Notes under the pieces: generated by a model | What the model was told of the DNA's origin: nothing | The model's database searches: none | Seen by the model: the letters and a program-made list of their open reading frames with translations, nothing else | Made by a program: the position numbers and the translations under genes | Assembly: GCA_963966185.1 (NCBI GenBank) | Contig: CAWZYM010000392.1 | Coordinates: 535,001-599,000, forward strand | DNA length: 64,000 nt | Source of the DNA: Rhabditoides inermis | Taxonomy: Eukaryota > Nematoda > Chromadorea > Rhabditida > Rhabditidae | Direction of reading: 5' to 3' | Shown: positions 43,701 to 56,816 of the stretch, piece after piece | Layout: every line of letters begins with the position of its first letter | Position numbering within the stretch: position 1 is the first letter of the stretch

Positions 43701-46700
43701 AGATGTCGTCCATTGAGATGTCTCCAGGCTTCTCCGCTGCTCTCACGGTCTCACGCGGCAGATCGGTCGTGTACGTGGTGGTCGTCGTAGTGGTGGTGGT
43801 GTACGACGTGTCCTCGGGAGAAGACGGACGGTCACGCTGCACGGGCTCGACGGACGTTGAAGAGGGAGAAACTCCAGAGAAGATGTCGTCCATTGAGATG
43901 TCTCCAGGCTTCTCCGCTGTTCTCACGGTCTCACGCGGCAGATCGGCCGTGTATGTGGTGGTGGTCGTAGTGGTGGTGCTGTACGACGTTTCATCTTTTC
44001 CGACTGAATGATTCTTTGATGTTGTAGGCACAACAGAATTGAAGATGTCATCAATCGAGATGTCCGCATCAGGTAGTGAGGTCTTCTTGCGCGGCTGAAC
44101 GGTCGTGTGGATCGTTTCGCTCACGATGTTATCAACATTCTTCTTTGCTCTCGCTGCCAATTCTTCTTCGCTGAGTTTGCTGTCTCGGCATGCCAAACAG
44201 TTGCACTCCTCCTCGTCTTCGTCGTTGTGTGGAACATTGAACACAGCATCAAGATCAAGCTCGCGTGACGGACTGATGGTGTTTGATTTCTCCTTCAGAA
44301 CAACAGGCGGTTGTTGGCTTGCCGTATGAACTGCATCTTCGACAAGTGACGAGAAGTCAAATGGAGATGCGGATGACAATACAGACGGCACATGCTGGAC
44401 TGGTGCTAACGTCTCACGCGGCAGATCGGTCGTGTACGTGGTGGTCGTCGTAGTGGTGTTGCTGTACGAAGTATCCTCGGGAGAAGACGGACGGTCACGC
44501 TGTATGGGCTCGACGGACGTTGAAGAGGGAGCAGATCCAGAGAAGATGTCGTCCATTGAGATGTCTCCAGGCTTCTCCGCTGCTCTCACGGTCTCACGCG
44601 GCAGATCGGTCGTGTACGTGGTGGTCGTCGTAGTGGTGGTGGTGTACGACGTGTCCTCGGGAGAAGACGGACGGTCACGCTGCACGGGCTCGACGGACGT
44701 TGAAGAGGGAGAAACTCCAGAGAAGATGTCGTCCATTGAGATGTCTCCAGGCTTCTCCGCTGTTCTTACGGTCTCACGCGGCAGATCGGCCGTGTACGTG
44801 GTGGTGGTCGTAGTGGTGGTGCTGTACGACGTTTCATCTTTTCCGACTGAATGATTCTTTGATGTTGTAGGCACAGCAGAATTGAAGATGTCATCAATCG
44901 AGATGTCCGCATCAGGTAGTGAGGTCTTCTTGCGCGGCTGAACGGTCGTGTGGATCGTTTCGCTCACGATGTTATCAACATTCTTCTTTGCTCTCGCTGC
45001 CAATTCTTCTTCGCTGAGTTTGCTGTCTCGGCATGCCGAACAGTTGCACTCCTCCTCGTCTTGATCGTTGTGTGGAACATTGAACACAGCATCAAGATCA
45101 AGCTCGCGTGACGGACTGATGGTGTTTGATTTCTCCTTCAGAACAACATGCGGTTGTTGGCTTGCCGTATGAACTGCATCTTTGACAAGTGACGAGAAGT
45201 CAAATGGAGATGCGGATGACAATACGGACGGCACATGCTGGACTGGTGCTAACGTCTCACGCTGCAGATTGGTCGTGTACGTGTTGGTGGTCGTAGTGGT
45301 GGTGCTGTACGACGTGTCTTCGAGAGAAGACGGACGGGCACGCTGCATGGGCTCGACGGACGTTGAAGAGGGAGCAGCTCCAGGGAAGATGTCGTCCATA
45401 GAGATGTCTTCAGGATTCTCCGCTGCTCTCACGGTCTCACGCGGCAGATCGGTCGTGTACGTGGTGGTCGTCGTAGTGGTGGTGGTGTACGACGTGTCCT
45501 CGGGAGAAGACGGACGGTCACGCTGCACGGGCTCGACGGACGTTGAAGAGGGAGAAACTCCAGAGAAGATGTCGTCCATTGAGATGTCTCCAGGCTTCTC
45601 CGCTGTTCTCACGGTCTCACGCGGCAGATCGGCCGTGTACGTGGTGGTGGTCGTAGTGGTGGTGCTGTACGACGTTTCATCTTTTCCGACTGAATGATTC
45701 TTTGATGTTGTAGGCACAACAGAATTGAAGATGTCATCAATCGAGATGTCCGCATCAGGTAGTGAGGTCTTCTTGCGCGGCTGAACGGTCGTGTGGATCG
45801 TTTCGCTCACGATGTTATCAACATTCTTCTTTGCTCTCGCTGCCAATTCTTCTTCGCTGAGTTTGCTGTCTCGGCATGCCGAACAGTTGCACTCCTCCTC
45901 GTCTTGATCGTTGTGTGGAACATTGAACACAGCATCAAGATCAAGCTCGCGTGACGGACTGATGGTGTTTGATTTCTCCTTCAGAACAACATGCGGTTGT
46001 TGGCTTGCCGTATGAACTGCATCTTTGACAAGTGACGAGAAGTCAAATGGAGATGCGGATGACAATACGGACGGCACATGCTGGACTGGTGCTAACGTCT
46101 CACGCTGCAGATTGGTCGTGTACGTGTTGGTGGTCGTAGTGGTGGTGCTGTACGACGTGTCTTCGAGAGAAGACGGACGGGCACGCTGCATGGGCTCGAC
46201 GGACGTTGAAGAGGGAGCAGCTCCAGGGAAGATGTCGTCCATAGAGATGTCTCCAGGATTCTCCGCTGCTCTCACGGTCTCACGCGGCAGATCGGTCGTG
46301 TACGTGGTGGTCGTCGTAGTGGTGGTGGTGTACGACGTGTCCTCGGGAGAAGACGGACGGTCACGCTGCATGGTCTCGACGGACGTTGAAGAGGGAGCAA
46401 CTCCAGAGAAGATGTCGTCCATAGAGATGTCTCCGGACTTCTCCGCTGCTCTCACGGTCTCACGCGGCAGATCGGTCGTGTACCTAACGGTGGTCGTAGT
46501 GGTGGTGCTGTACGACGTGTCCTCGGGAGAAGACGGACGGTCACGCTGCATGGTCTCGACGGACGTTGAAGAGGGAGCAACTCCAGAGAAGATGTCGTCC
46601 ATAGAGATGTCTCCGGACTTCTCCGCTGCTCTCACGGTCTCACGCGGCAGATCGGTCGTGTACCTAACGGTGGTCGTAGTGGTGGTGCTGTACGACGTGT

Positions 46701-49700
46701 CCTCGGGAGAAGACGGACGGTCACGCTGCATGGTCTCGACGGACGTTGAAGAGGGAGCAACTCCAGAGAAGATGTCGTCCATAGAGATGTCTCCGGACTT
46801 CTCCGCTGCTCTCACGGTCTCACGCGGCAGATCGGTCGTGTACCTGGTGGTGATCGTAGTGGTGGTGCTGTACGACGTGAGTTCGGGAGAAGACGGACGG
46901 TCACGCTGAACGGGCTTGAAGGTTGTAGTGGTAGACTCTCCTTGCACAAATATGTCGTCAAGGTCAATTGCTACGGCTTGGATGTCGACCTTCATCGCAG
47001 CTCTCAGCGCCTCTTCCATCTTAGCCATCATCTCTGCATCTTTTGCACTTGTCATCGTTTCAGCGAACTTGGACGCTGTCGCTCCTCCGTCGACAGCTAT
47101 CACGAATGAAACCATTGGCTCGTTCTTGACTTGTAGAACTTGCGGTAGGTCTTCTTGCTCCGGCGACGCCATACTCGCTGCAATCGATTCAAAATCGAAT
47201 TGTGTAGATGACTTGTTGGTATTCTCCGTGGTGTTTGCAGTGTTTTCGTGCTGATCGCTGTCCTTCTGAGGCCGACTGACCACATCTTTCATGGACACTC
47301 CGGCATTGTTCTTCTTTTCTCCTTCGATGAATGAGTTGGCTGGAGTGTGGTCAGGGACCCTTTTCTCTTTCACCGAGGTCGACTCTTCGATCACGTTGCC
47401 ACTGTCATCAAACGTCACCTGCAATGATAAACGTAACTTTATATATATATATATATAATTACGCTACCTTCATGATGCGTTTCCTTCTTCCCTCCTCGGA
47501 TGTGACAGATGAGGTGGAAGCGCTCCTCTCAAGAGAAGGCGAACCAGGTAGATCGAGTCGCTTCACACTGATGTTCTTGATGACCAACGATGAAGATGAG
47601 TGACTTCTCTGAAATGGCATATAGCTCACGATCAACTGCAAACTTGGGTTTGTCAGTAATCACCTTCATCTCCGGTTTCTCTGTTGTGAATATCTCGTCC
47701 ATAGAAATGTCGAGGGTGTCCCTGGGAAGCGACTGAGTGTGATCTGCTGAAGGAATGATGGCTTCTGTCTGAAAAAACATGAAATGTAATTAACATGTCA
47801 AATGTAATTAGATTACAAATGTGATCATTACCTGTTGCCTGCGTCTCTCTCTGTCGATTCTCTCGTGTCGTCTTCTCTCGAGTTCTTCGGGCGACAGCTT
47901 GGCGACTCGGCACGCGTTGCAGAAACAGTGATCCTTCTTATCCTCCGGTGTCGTACACGCATTCATCTACACATCGGTTACAATTGCACAAGATTACCGA
48001 ATATTTACCTGATCGAGGTCTATGCTGATGGGAGAGAGGCTTGTGGACCACAGCTCGCGCTCGCTTTTCTTCCGATGAGCCTCCTCCGGCTTGATCTAAA
48101 AGACGCATGACCGCGAGATAAACATGAGATAAACTAACCATGTTGAATGCGCTGTACCAATCGATGTCGTGAACGGGAGTGCGAGGGGAACGGGGAGAGA
48201 GAGGCGTTTTCTGCATGAATTCTTCATCGAGTGTACCCTTTCTTTAACGCACCACATCTCCTTCCACGTGCAGTAAACTCGCCCTCCTCTTCTTTCCTCC
48301 TTCTTCTCCCAGTCCCTCCTCGTATGCTTGCGACAGAATCACATGGCCCAGACTGCCGGATGTGTCAATTGTCGGCACCACACGTTCCTTCTGACAAATG
48401 TTACGAAAATCAACCGATATCATCCACTAAAAAAATCATACCGGTTGTTGTTGTGCTTTGTTGTGGCGATCTTGAATCTTGATGGTAGCAGTTCCAGTTG
48501 GAGTAGTCTGAATTACTTGCTCATTTTAATTCCCTTCACTAATTCACTAACCTCTCCAGCCATCCAGCTCTTGGGTCTGTCGTCTCTGATGTGGACAGTG
48601 GCCGCTCCGGGAACGGGGCTCATCTGCCACGTTGCTACCAGAGGTGCCGACGATCCCTCTTCGTGTCGTATGTGCACTCCCAGCCGGTTCACTCCATCCA
48701 CCCGCTGCCCGGCCAGCTCCATGTCGATGTTCACCTCCTCGCCGAATAAGAACCTTCAGTGTTTGTATACATGCCGGACTTATTTTCAATAGTCACCTGT
48801 CATCGACGGGGGCGCTCCTTCTTCTCTGTGCTCGCCACTCCCTCTCCTGCCTGTCCACCTCACCAGCTATCCGAACCCGCCCTTGTCCTTCGCACTCCGA
48901 ACGATGAACACTCCGCACGTATAGACGCTCGCTCGACTTCTCAACACCAAACTGTTACTACTGATGTATTACTTTCCAAGTGAAAAATGAGAAAAAATGT
49001 TAATCATAAAAAAATGATCAAAAAAGGATTACCCTTGGCATGTCGAGAGAGTGATGACGGTTGGCGAAATAGGGTTTGGGATCAGTCTCCCCCTGATAAA
49101 CAGTCAGTATGACGATTAAAAGAAAGCATATGTGTGCTCACCTGCTGTTCTCCGTTGTAGTATCGGAGGGAGTGTTCCTTGATCCTCGGTCGCGCGCGCA
49201 CCCTCACGGGATCCTCAAACATCATATCTCCATCAATACAATCAGTAATCGAACACCAAAAGACATGCGAGCAGCGGGGGAAGTTATGTGTTATTTCACT
49301 GCGTGTCAACGGCCGTGTGTTCATGCCTTTTTCCGTCCACATTCCTTCTCTCTCCTACTGTGTAAACTGTAATTGATCAACGCGTCTTCTACCACTTAAT
49401 GTTTGTGCGGCGGATTACCGACCGATCATATCATCATACAACAACTAGAGCACTCACTTGTGTTGTGGCTGGCAGTTGGTGTGCGAATCGGAAGTCGATG
49501 ACGTTGTCTGCCCGTCGGTCGAATCGGCTCTCCGGAGACGCCTCACGAATGCACAACACCTCCCGAACCGTGTGGTAGCTAAACAAACTTGTGTTTGAAA
49601 TACGTGCAAAACACCAATCTTCTAGTTCTAGAACGTGCAATCAAAACACAGTAACTGCGGTAAATGGGGGGATAGCGAATCAGGCTGGATCAAATGACGC

Positions 49701-51053
49701 GGCTAAATCAATTGATAGCCCAGATTATCCCATTTTATCTCTTTATCAACAACGAGCGTCTTCTTTTTCTTTTGGTAGGATCATGATTGGACAGGCATGA
49801 CAAATGGACATCCGTTCCGCACGAGTTGCACCAAATCGATAGTGTAATGTGAAGCTGAGAAGGGACTTGCCTGGTGAGGGAGTGATCCGGTGGACAAGGA
49901 GAGAGACGGTGAGAGTCGTGCACACACACCTACAATCCACAAGACATCTCCCAATCACTGTCACTTCACATCCATCAACGCTATAACTGACATAACACAC
50001 CTCGACTTCCCCGTCGTTCTCCTTCTTAGCAAGCACTACTGTGTGTCGCTCCTCCCCCTCTCGCTCCGCCCCCTCGATCGACACCTGGGTGTCTCCGAGG
50101 GGCGAGGATATGCGCACGTGGTGGGAGGCTGGCAGGTTGGTCACCTATAGATGGGAGATAGAGGAGATATGGATAATGTGTTGTACCTGCACAGTGACTG
50201 GGTGCATGTTCGCATCTCCAATGTCCTCCATATGCACTGCGAGAGTGGACGGGTGCAGGCTCGGATCGCCCTCGATCACCTACACTCATTCACATCATTT
50301 ACTTACTTACTATCAATATTATTAGAATTGGTATTACATCAGGAGGCATCCATGTTTAGTAGACAAACACAACAACCAGCTTGCAACATGCAATTTCACG
50401 CAACAAAAAATGCGATGCAGTTTGTAATCAGGTTTGGAAGCTACTCATTCCTTTCCCCCTTCAGATAGACGACAAAAAGGGAAGGGGGAGAAATGATCTC
50501 ATCGGCATTTGAACTGTCATCTCTTTTCCCATCCGATGGACACGGATGTGCGAAGTGGAAAGAAAAGAAAGAAGGGACAGGCACGCGCGCCTCGAATGTC
50601 ACGCATGAGCGTTATAGCCTAGCAGACAATCACCCGCTAGCTACAAAAGATCAAAAACCGAGAACGAACGATGCGACGGAATGACGGAAGTAAACCAACA
50701 ACATAGAAACGCGCATCGCACGCCAAATTTAGCAGCGCGGCGGGAAATAGAAAAGTATAAAGAGAAGGGGTGATACGCTTGAGCAAGAATATGAGGGTAA
50801 TAGAGCGGAGTAATTGATGGCAGATGGACGCATGTGCAACACAGGAACACTATGAGAACAGCACGCGAGAACACTCTTCACCCACCTTCGTAACCGTGAC
50901 AGTTTTGCTGAATTCCACAAAACGCTCTCGGGAAGGCGCGCGGGAAGACCGGGGCGAACTGAAGAGCGAGAACGTTCAGAGGTAGAGGGATGAAAGACAG
51001 GGAGAAAAAGATGCGTACCCGCTGAATCGGTTAGATGTGGATGCGGAGGACAT
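37726..51053 (-). CDS. Giant nematode repeat protein (~3,670 aa) with DISMDDIF/Thr repeats and CxCxxCR modules
   Basis: I built 24 exons: 51053-51019, 50958-50886, 50279-50187, 50144-49930, 49578-49458, 49213-49142, 49092-49033, 48951-48797, 48753-48552, 48507-48442, 48388-~48253, 48210-48139, 48095-48009, 47966-47832, 47768-47664, 47608-47468, 47418-39589, 39534-39350, ~39224-39187, 39131-38993, 38952-38827, 38785-38616, 38571-38472, 38388-37726. All junctions keep phase except 39350 to 39224. There is no signal peptide, so the protein is probably intracellular. The N-terminal ~330 residues contain beta-rich segments (FVEFSKTVTVTK, HHVRISSPLGDTQVSIEG) that may be Ig- or filamin-like, weakly. 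The 7.8 kb exon holds at least 21 DISMDDIF-type units, five DISIDDIF units and five ECNCSACRDSKL modules; relatives occur outside it (DHCFCNACRVAKL, EDCLCKTCRVK). I know no family that matches. Function unknown. Confidence 0.8.
41219..46900 (-). repeat. Two-level coding repeat: 180-bp units inside 843-bp superunits
   Basis: The anchor word TTTGACAAGTGACGAGAAG (or a one-base variant) occurs at about 41219, 43496, 44339, 45182 and 46025. Intervals are 2277, 843, 843 and 843 bp. The long interval equals one superunit plus eight extra 180-bp units less 6 bp. A standard superunit carries two DISMDDIF units, one DISIDDIF unit and one cysteine module; the long one has ten DISMDDIF units. Units 46441-46620 and 46621-46800 are identical. 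All length changes are multiples of 3. Confidence 0.92.
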
Positions 51054-52689
51054 TCCGTTGAAGAGGAGGGATGGAGGAAGGGTGGCTGAAATGGCATGAC
51101 TCCACGACCCGTCTCCTCTGTGCACTCACAAATGAGGAGTGCCTCTCCGGTTGACAGACGTCCCTCTCCTCGCACACCCGAGTCCAGCGAACACACAGAA
51201 CTACTGCAAACAATAACACACATTTACATTATGCGGGTCTACAACTACATCACTACAACAGAACACTCTCCATGAGACCGGTGGGACGTCGCACGCCGGC
51301 GGGTGCCGTTATCTTTTGATCAGAGGTGCAAGTATAAGGTGTGTGCAAAACATGTGCATACCCGGGTGACACAGAGTCTTCATACATGGTGAATCAATGA
51401 ATAGGTCGGTAGATCATGCAGAAAGCACTGATCTGCCACAGCTGTTCGCAGCAGACAGTGAGATATTGATAATGATATCAGTGATAATATGTGATAATCC
51501 GCATGGAAGTGGCAAGGTCACTCCGTAACAGGAGACGCGGTGAGAGAGTTGCAGAACGTGTGAGAAGACAGAGAGAGTGTAAAGAAGAGAGAGAGGCGAG
51601 AGATCATCGGGAACCGAATATCAGTTTTCTTCGACCGCGACGCGTGAATGTGGCTGTGTATGGGGTGGATGGGTGAATGTTGAGTGTGCAGGAGAGAGGG
51701 CCATCGCTGACTGATCAATCTACCTGCTACTCCGATCAAGTCTGCCCATGCGTGAACATCGAACCGCTATGATCGAGCCGGCGAAAAACTATCTATCATT
51801 AAATGCTGTCCGGGGGATTGTGGTTAGTCGAAATCGGCTCAAGAGGTAGAGGGAGGGGATATGCGGCATTCACTCACAACATGCAACTCACACCCGCAAA
51901 CAATGAGGAAAGCGGATGTGGGGAGAGCATCGATTGACAACGACACTCGCGAGGTTCAAACGAGTTCCCACAAAGCATAATCTGACGGTGGAATGATGGC
52001 AAGCGAGGAGCGGGGAGAGAACATAGGGATTATTGGCCGGAACAACACTCGAGAGGGCAAGAGTAGGAGAGAGAGAACACGCAACGCAGGTAATGAATCG
52101 AATCGATGTCCGTTGTTCCATCCAAGTGACATGAACAACCGGCAAAACACGCCAGCACAGTGTCATAAACCCCGAGTAAACGGAGGGATTGAGACAGGCA
52201 AGAACACGATTCAGACACGCAGCACTCTCTCCAATACACTCCCTATCACAGTATCATCTATCACTAATGCTCGCATCGGATCAACCAATGAAACACGACA
52301 CGCGAAAACAAGAGCACTTGTTCAACAAGCGGAAGAGCATGAATCAAACATTGAATGTGAAGGTTAGTAAGATAGTAAGTACAGAGATTAGCTGAACTGA
52401 CATTGAACCGTTGCAAGTGTTCTAATTTGATGTGGCCTGTTAGAGCGGGGTGCGCATCGGGGCATGCGTCGGATCGCCCAATTACATCTCATCGCTCACT
52501 ACTCACTACCAATCCACCACACAACATCGCAATCAAAAAGCAACAAAAACCGCTCACTCCTGTTTTCGATTGAGTGAGAGTGAATTCGATCACTCGATGC
52601 AATCACAGTACACTGGTGGTCAAATGCAAATGCTGTACATGAAGAACACATATATCTCGGATCATATCACATAACTTCTTTTAATACTT
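51054..52689. other. Intergenic DNA upstream of the giant gene
   Basis: Presumed promoter region. An acceptor-like TTTGCAG at about 51203 on the minus strand could mark a leader exon or trans-splice site. No other gene is supported. Confidence 0.4.
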
Positions 52690-53236
<547 letters not shown>

Positions 53237-53972
53237 GTCATTGTCACATGCGCTTCAGAAACATACAGTAGTACTGTAGCTTTATCCCACATGTTACTTA
53301 TTCAACATTTTCGATAAAACAATTGAGGTTTTTTATAAGTTTTTCCTAATCATATCTCTTCATTAAATCAATAGTTATATCAAGCTTTAAGTGAACATAT
53401 CCCAATTCTATTAGAAATAGGGGTGCCCTGATCTTCGTCCAGCAGCATGCGATGTGACAGATGAAACACTCATCCTAACAATTCGTACGGTTGGAGGTGT
53501 TGAAGTCGTATGATTACTAGAACTGAGCAACATGATCGTGATTAGATCCTATTTCTCTATCATCATATCATTTGTCCCTATTTGCTCCCATTGATCTCAA
53601 ATTATGTTACTGTCGTTCGGACGTATCAGTGACGACGGATACAACGTCAAAAAATGGATTCAACTTCTGCTAATTGGATACAACTCACTTCAAAACAGAC
53701 AACATAATGGATTGACTATCCCTTGGGCTACGAAACAAACGCCCCCAGGCGTTAACCATACAATGCTCCACGTATAACAAAACAATGTATTTCTCATCAG
53801 AAAACCTAAAATCGGAAATACAATCCAGAATCCTGCAACAGAAAACAACGGCGGATCACACAAACATATTGAATATCTATAAAAGCTCTGTCCGATGTGT
53901 GGATAGATTGAAATAAATAAAGCAGAAGGACGCGAGTGGAAGATTCTTTGTGGGGGGGGGGGGGTGGAAAGT
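53237..53972. other. Intergenic DNA, 3' flank of the tRNA synthetase gene
   Basis: AT-rich, with a G tract near 53951-53963. No feature recognised. Confidence 0.5.
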
Positions 53973-55817
53973 CTAGTAGGTGTACTTGAGGGGACGAATG
54001 CGGAGAAACTCGTCGACAACAGTGTCCGACACCTGCTTGCGGGCAGCCTGCATCGGCTCGATCACTCTCTTGATCTCCTCGATGGCGAGTGCCTTGAGCT
54101 CTCCAGTCAGCATCTCTCCCTTCGTGTACTGCTCCGCAATCTCCGCCAGACGAGCGTCGTCCTCCACGAAGAACTTGAGGAACTGGTATGAGATGTCCAC
54201 CTGCAATCCAACACATCATTTTGTCCCTTCCAAATTTCTCCCCACCTCGCAGTTTCCTCCCTTCTCCCTATGCTCCTCAACAGTCTGCTGGCCGCCAGAG
54301 AACGCGTACTTGTTGATCTAAATAAAATTACATCATTTCTTTGTTTATCTAAACTCGTACCTTGTTCTTGATCTGTTTGGCAGTGTCCGAGAGATAGATG
54401 CACGAGTTCTGGTCCGAAGCAGCCATCTACAACCATCACATTGATCCCAACATCGTTTCTCCATCGCATACCTTGGTCTGAGCTCCCTGGAGGGCGGGGA
54501 GGAAGGTACTGTAGATGAGGGCAGGCTTGGGGCACTTGAGCTTCGGAGCCACGTCGCGAGACATGCGGAAATACGGATCCTACAACAAACACAGTTATGT
54601 CATTCCCCGTCACATCTCTCTGTCTCTCTGACCTGGTCGATGGCGCAGGGGATGAGGCAGGGGATGTCCTTCTTGTTTCCGAAGATGTGGGGGAAGGAAG
54701 AGGGGAAGCAGGGGGCGGCCTCGATGGCAGGGAACGCCGCCTTGCCCATAGAGTCCTCTCCCACGAATCCAAAGATGGCACGCGCCTGGTTGTTCGTCAC
54801 CGCCTTCCAGATGCGAAGCACATTCTCGTAGAACGGAGGGCTGCACAAACAAACACATTCAACCATTATAAATGCACAAAGACTATTATTATTCTCACCA
54901 CATATAGTCGAGATCGTTGAAGATGAACGTCTTCTCAGGATCGAATCCGACAGCAATGATGTCCTGAAGAGATATTGATTGGAGCGCTTCCACTCTAGCC
55001 CCACCTTGATGTTCTCCCTGGCCATCTTTTTCGCCTCCTCCACCTTGAGGTCCTTCCACAGCACCTTCTCGTCATCAGTCATCTACAACACGAGTGTGAG
55101 CGGAGTATAAGGATAGCGGATCCACATCCACATGCCTGAATCACGAGGGGCACATCGAACACATCCTGCAGCCACTTGGTGAACATGAACGGAACCAGGT
55201 GACCTCAAATTAACAAATAATATTGAAACAATGGTATTAAATATTTACTTACCAAGATGAAGGCTTCCGCTGGATGGTCCCCTTCCAGTGTAAAGGTAGA
55301 AGGGCTTGCCCTGCTCGTGCCGGTCCAGGATAGCAGCCAGATCACTACAAAACAAACACATATACGCTATGAAATATGAAATATAAACGCATATAGACAA
55401 AACATCAAAACATATTTCAATAAACTACGTACCGATGCGCAAAGAACATGCCCCTGCGCAGCATGGGGTGAGCCTTGTGCCCGGTGACCTTCTCGAATCG
55501 CTCGATCAGCTCCGGACCAAGCTTTTTGCAGCCGAACTTGACTGGAACACGTACATGTATAGCACACGAATAAGAGGACGGTGTATGATTAATTTCAACG
55601 GATGCTTATTAGAAGAAAAAAACTGACCAATAAGCTTCTCATAGTCGACGCCCTTGGCGGAAGAAGAAGACACGTCCCACGGAGTGACCACGTCTCCGTC
55701 ACCCGCTGCATCGGCGGCCCCATTCAGCTGAACCGCCTCCACCTACAAGAGCACAGTTATGATGGACACGACACGCATGACACGCACCTTCTGCGCCACC
55801 TCGGCCTCGGCAGACAT
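53973..55817 (-). CDS. wars-1: Cytoplasmic tryptophanyl-tRNA synthetase
   Basis: About eleven exons give roughly 415 residues. The enzyme charges tRNA-Trp with tryptophan in the cytosol. The ATG at 55817 begins [10 protein letters not shown]. Class I motifs are the HIGH-type SGSLHLGHLVPF near residue 115 and the KMSKS-type block, which reads KMAASDQNS near residue 293 across an exon junction. The family blocks [58 protein letters not shown] and [16 protein letters not shown] are all present. The N-terminal WHEP domain of vertebrate WARS1 is absent, which accounts for the shorter length. The stop TAG is at 53975-53973. The Ser to Ala change in the signature loop is unusual relative to the KMSAS form I know from animals. 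Confidence 0.93.
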
Positions 55818-56816
55818 GTTGTACCCTGCAACGGCGAGGAATAGCGAGAACATAACGAGATAACGCCGCTCCAATCACGCACATAATCCAATCAACACGA
55901 ACAGAGACAATGCTCGCGCAATCGATACATAAAACGGACCATCCATGAATCACGCACAACTACCTGTTCTACAATAGTAACGAGGAGTGTTCTCGGCTGA
56001 GAAGATCGCGAGAGTCTACTTCAAACAAGAGAGACAGAGAAGAAGGCGGCAAATAGGTAGCAGACAGCGCAAGGCCGCGTGCAGTGGGGTACAGATAACC
56101 GCTCCAAAACAGAACCATGTGTTGCGAAGCGGATTTTCACTGACCGGAAAAGTCGATCGGCTGCCGAGAGAGATAAAGATAGGCGCAGAAATGCGAGCAA
56201 TGAAATGAAATGACCGAGAGCTCGGTGATCGCGAGGCAATGGACACACGTGGACAGAATGGACAGCGACAAATCAATTCAATATGCTACGGGGCTACGGC
56301 ATATGCAAAGATACTGAAAACGTTGCGCAAAATGTAGAATAGAATAAGAGAAGAAATCGCATTATTCGAATGATGCAAATGGAAGAACGCGCCCTAAGGG
56401 GTATTGAAGAGACTTGCGTCACTGCGAGCAAACATGATGCAATCGTTGACATTGACAATACAGAGGTATTTCACAACCGACATAAACGGTATACAACGCA
56501 CATCACAACAATTACTGGCAAATACGTTTCAATATTTATGACCTCGTCGTTAACAAACTTTCTTATATCTAATTCATGATTCAAACATAACAATGCACGC
56601 GTACGGAGAGAACAGAGGACAAAACTCAACAATTCACATCATTTCATGAAGAAAACACATAAAAAAAATGAAAGTGTAAATAATTTATAAGAGTCGAGTC
56701 AGACGCTGACCGGGAGTGTCTAGTGAGAGAAAAGAGAAAGGTAGAGAATGGGATAGGAGAGGGATGGATATGGATGAGATCCGTGATGTGAGGCTCTCGC
56801 TTCCCGTCGAAACCTC
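55818..56816. other. Intergenic DNA between emb-4 and the tRNA synthetase gene
   Basis: The gap of about 1 kb on the same strand argues against a close-packed operon. No repeats or genes seen. Confidence 0.5.
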
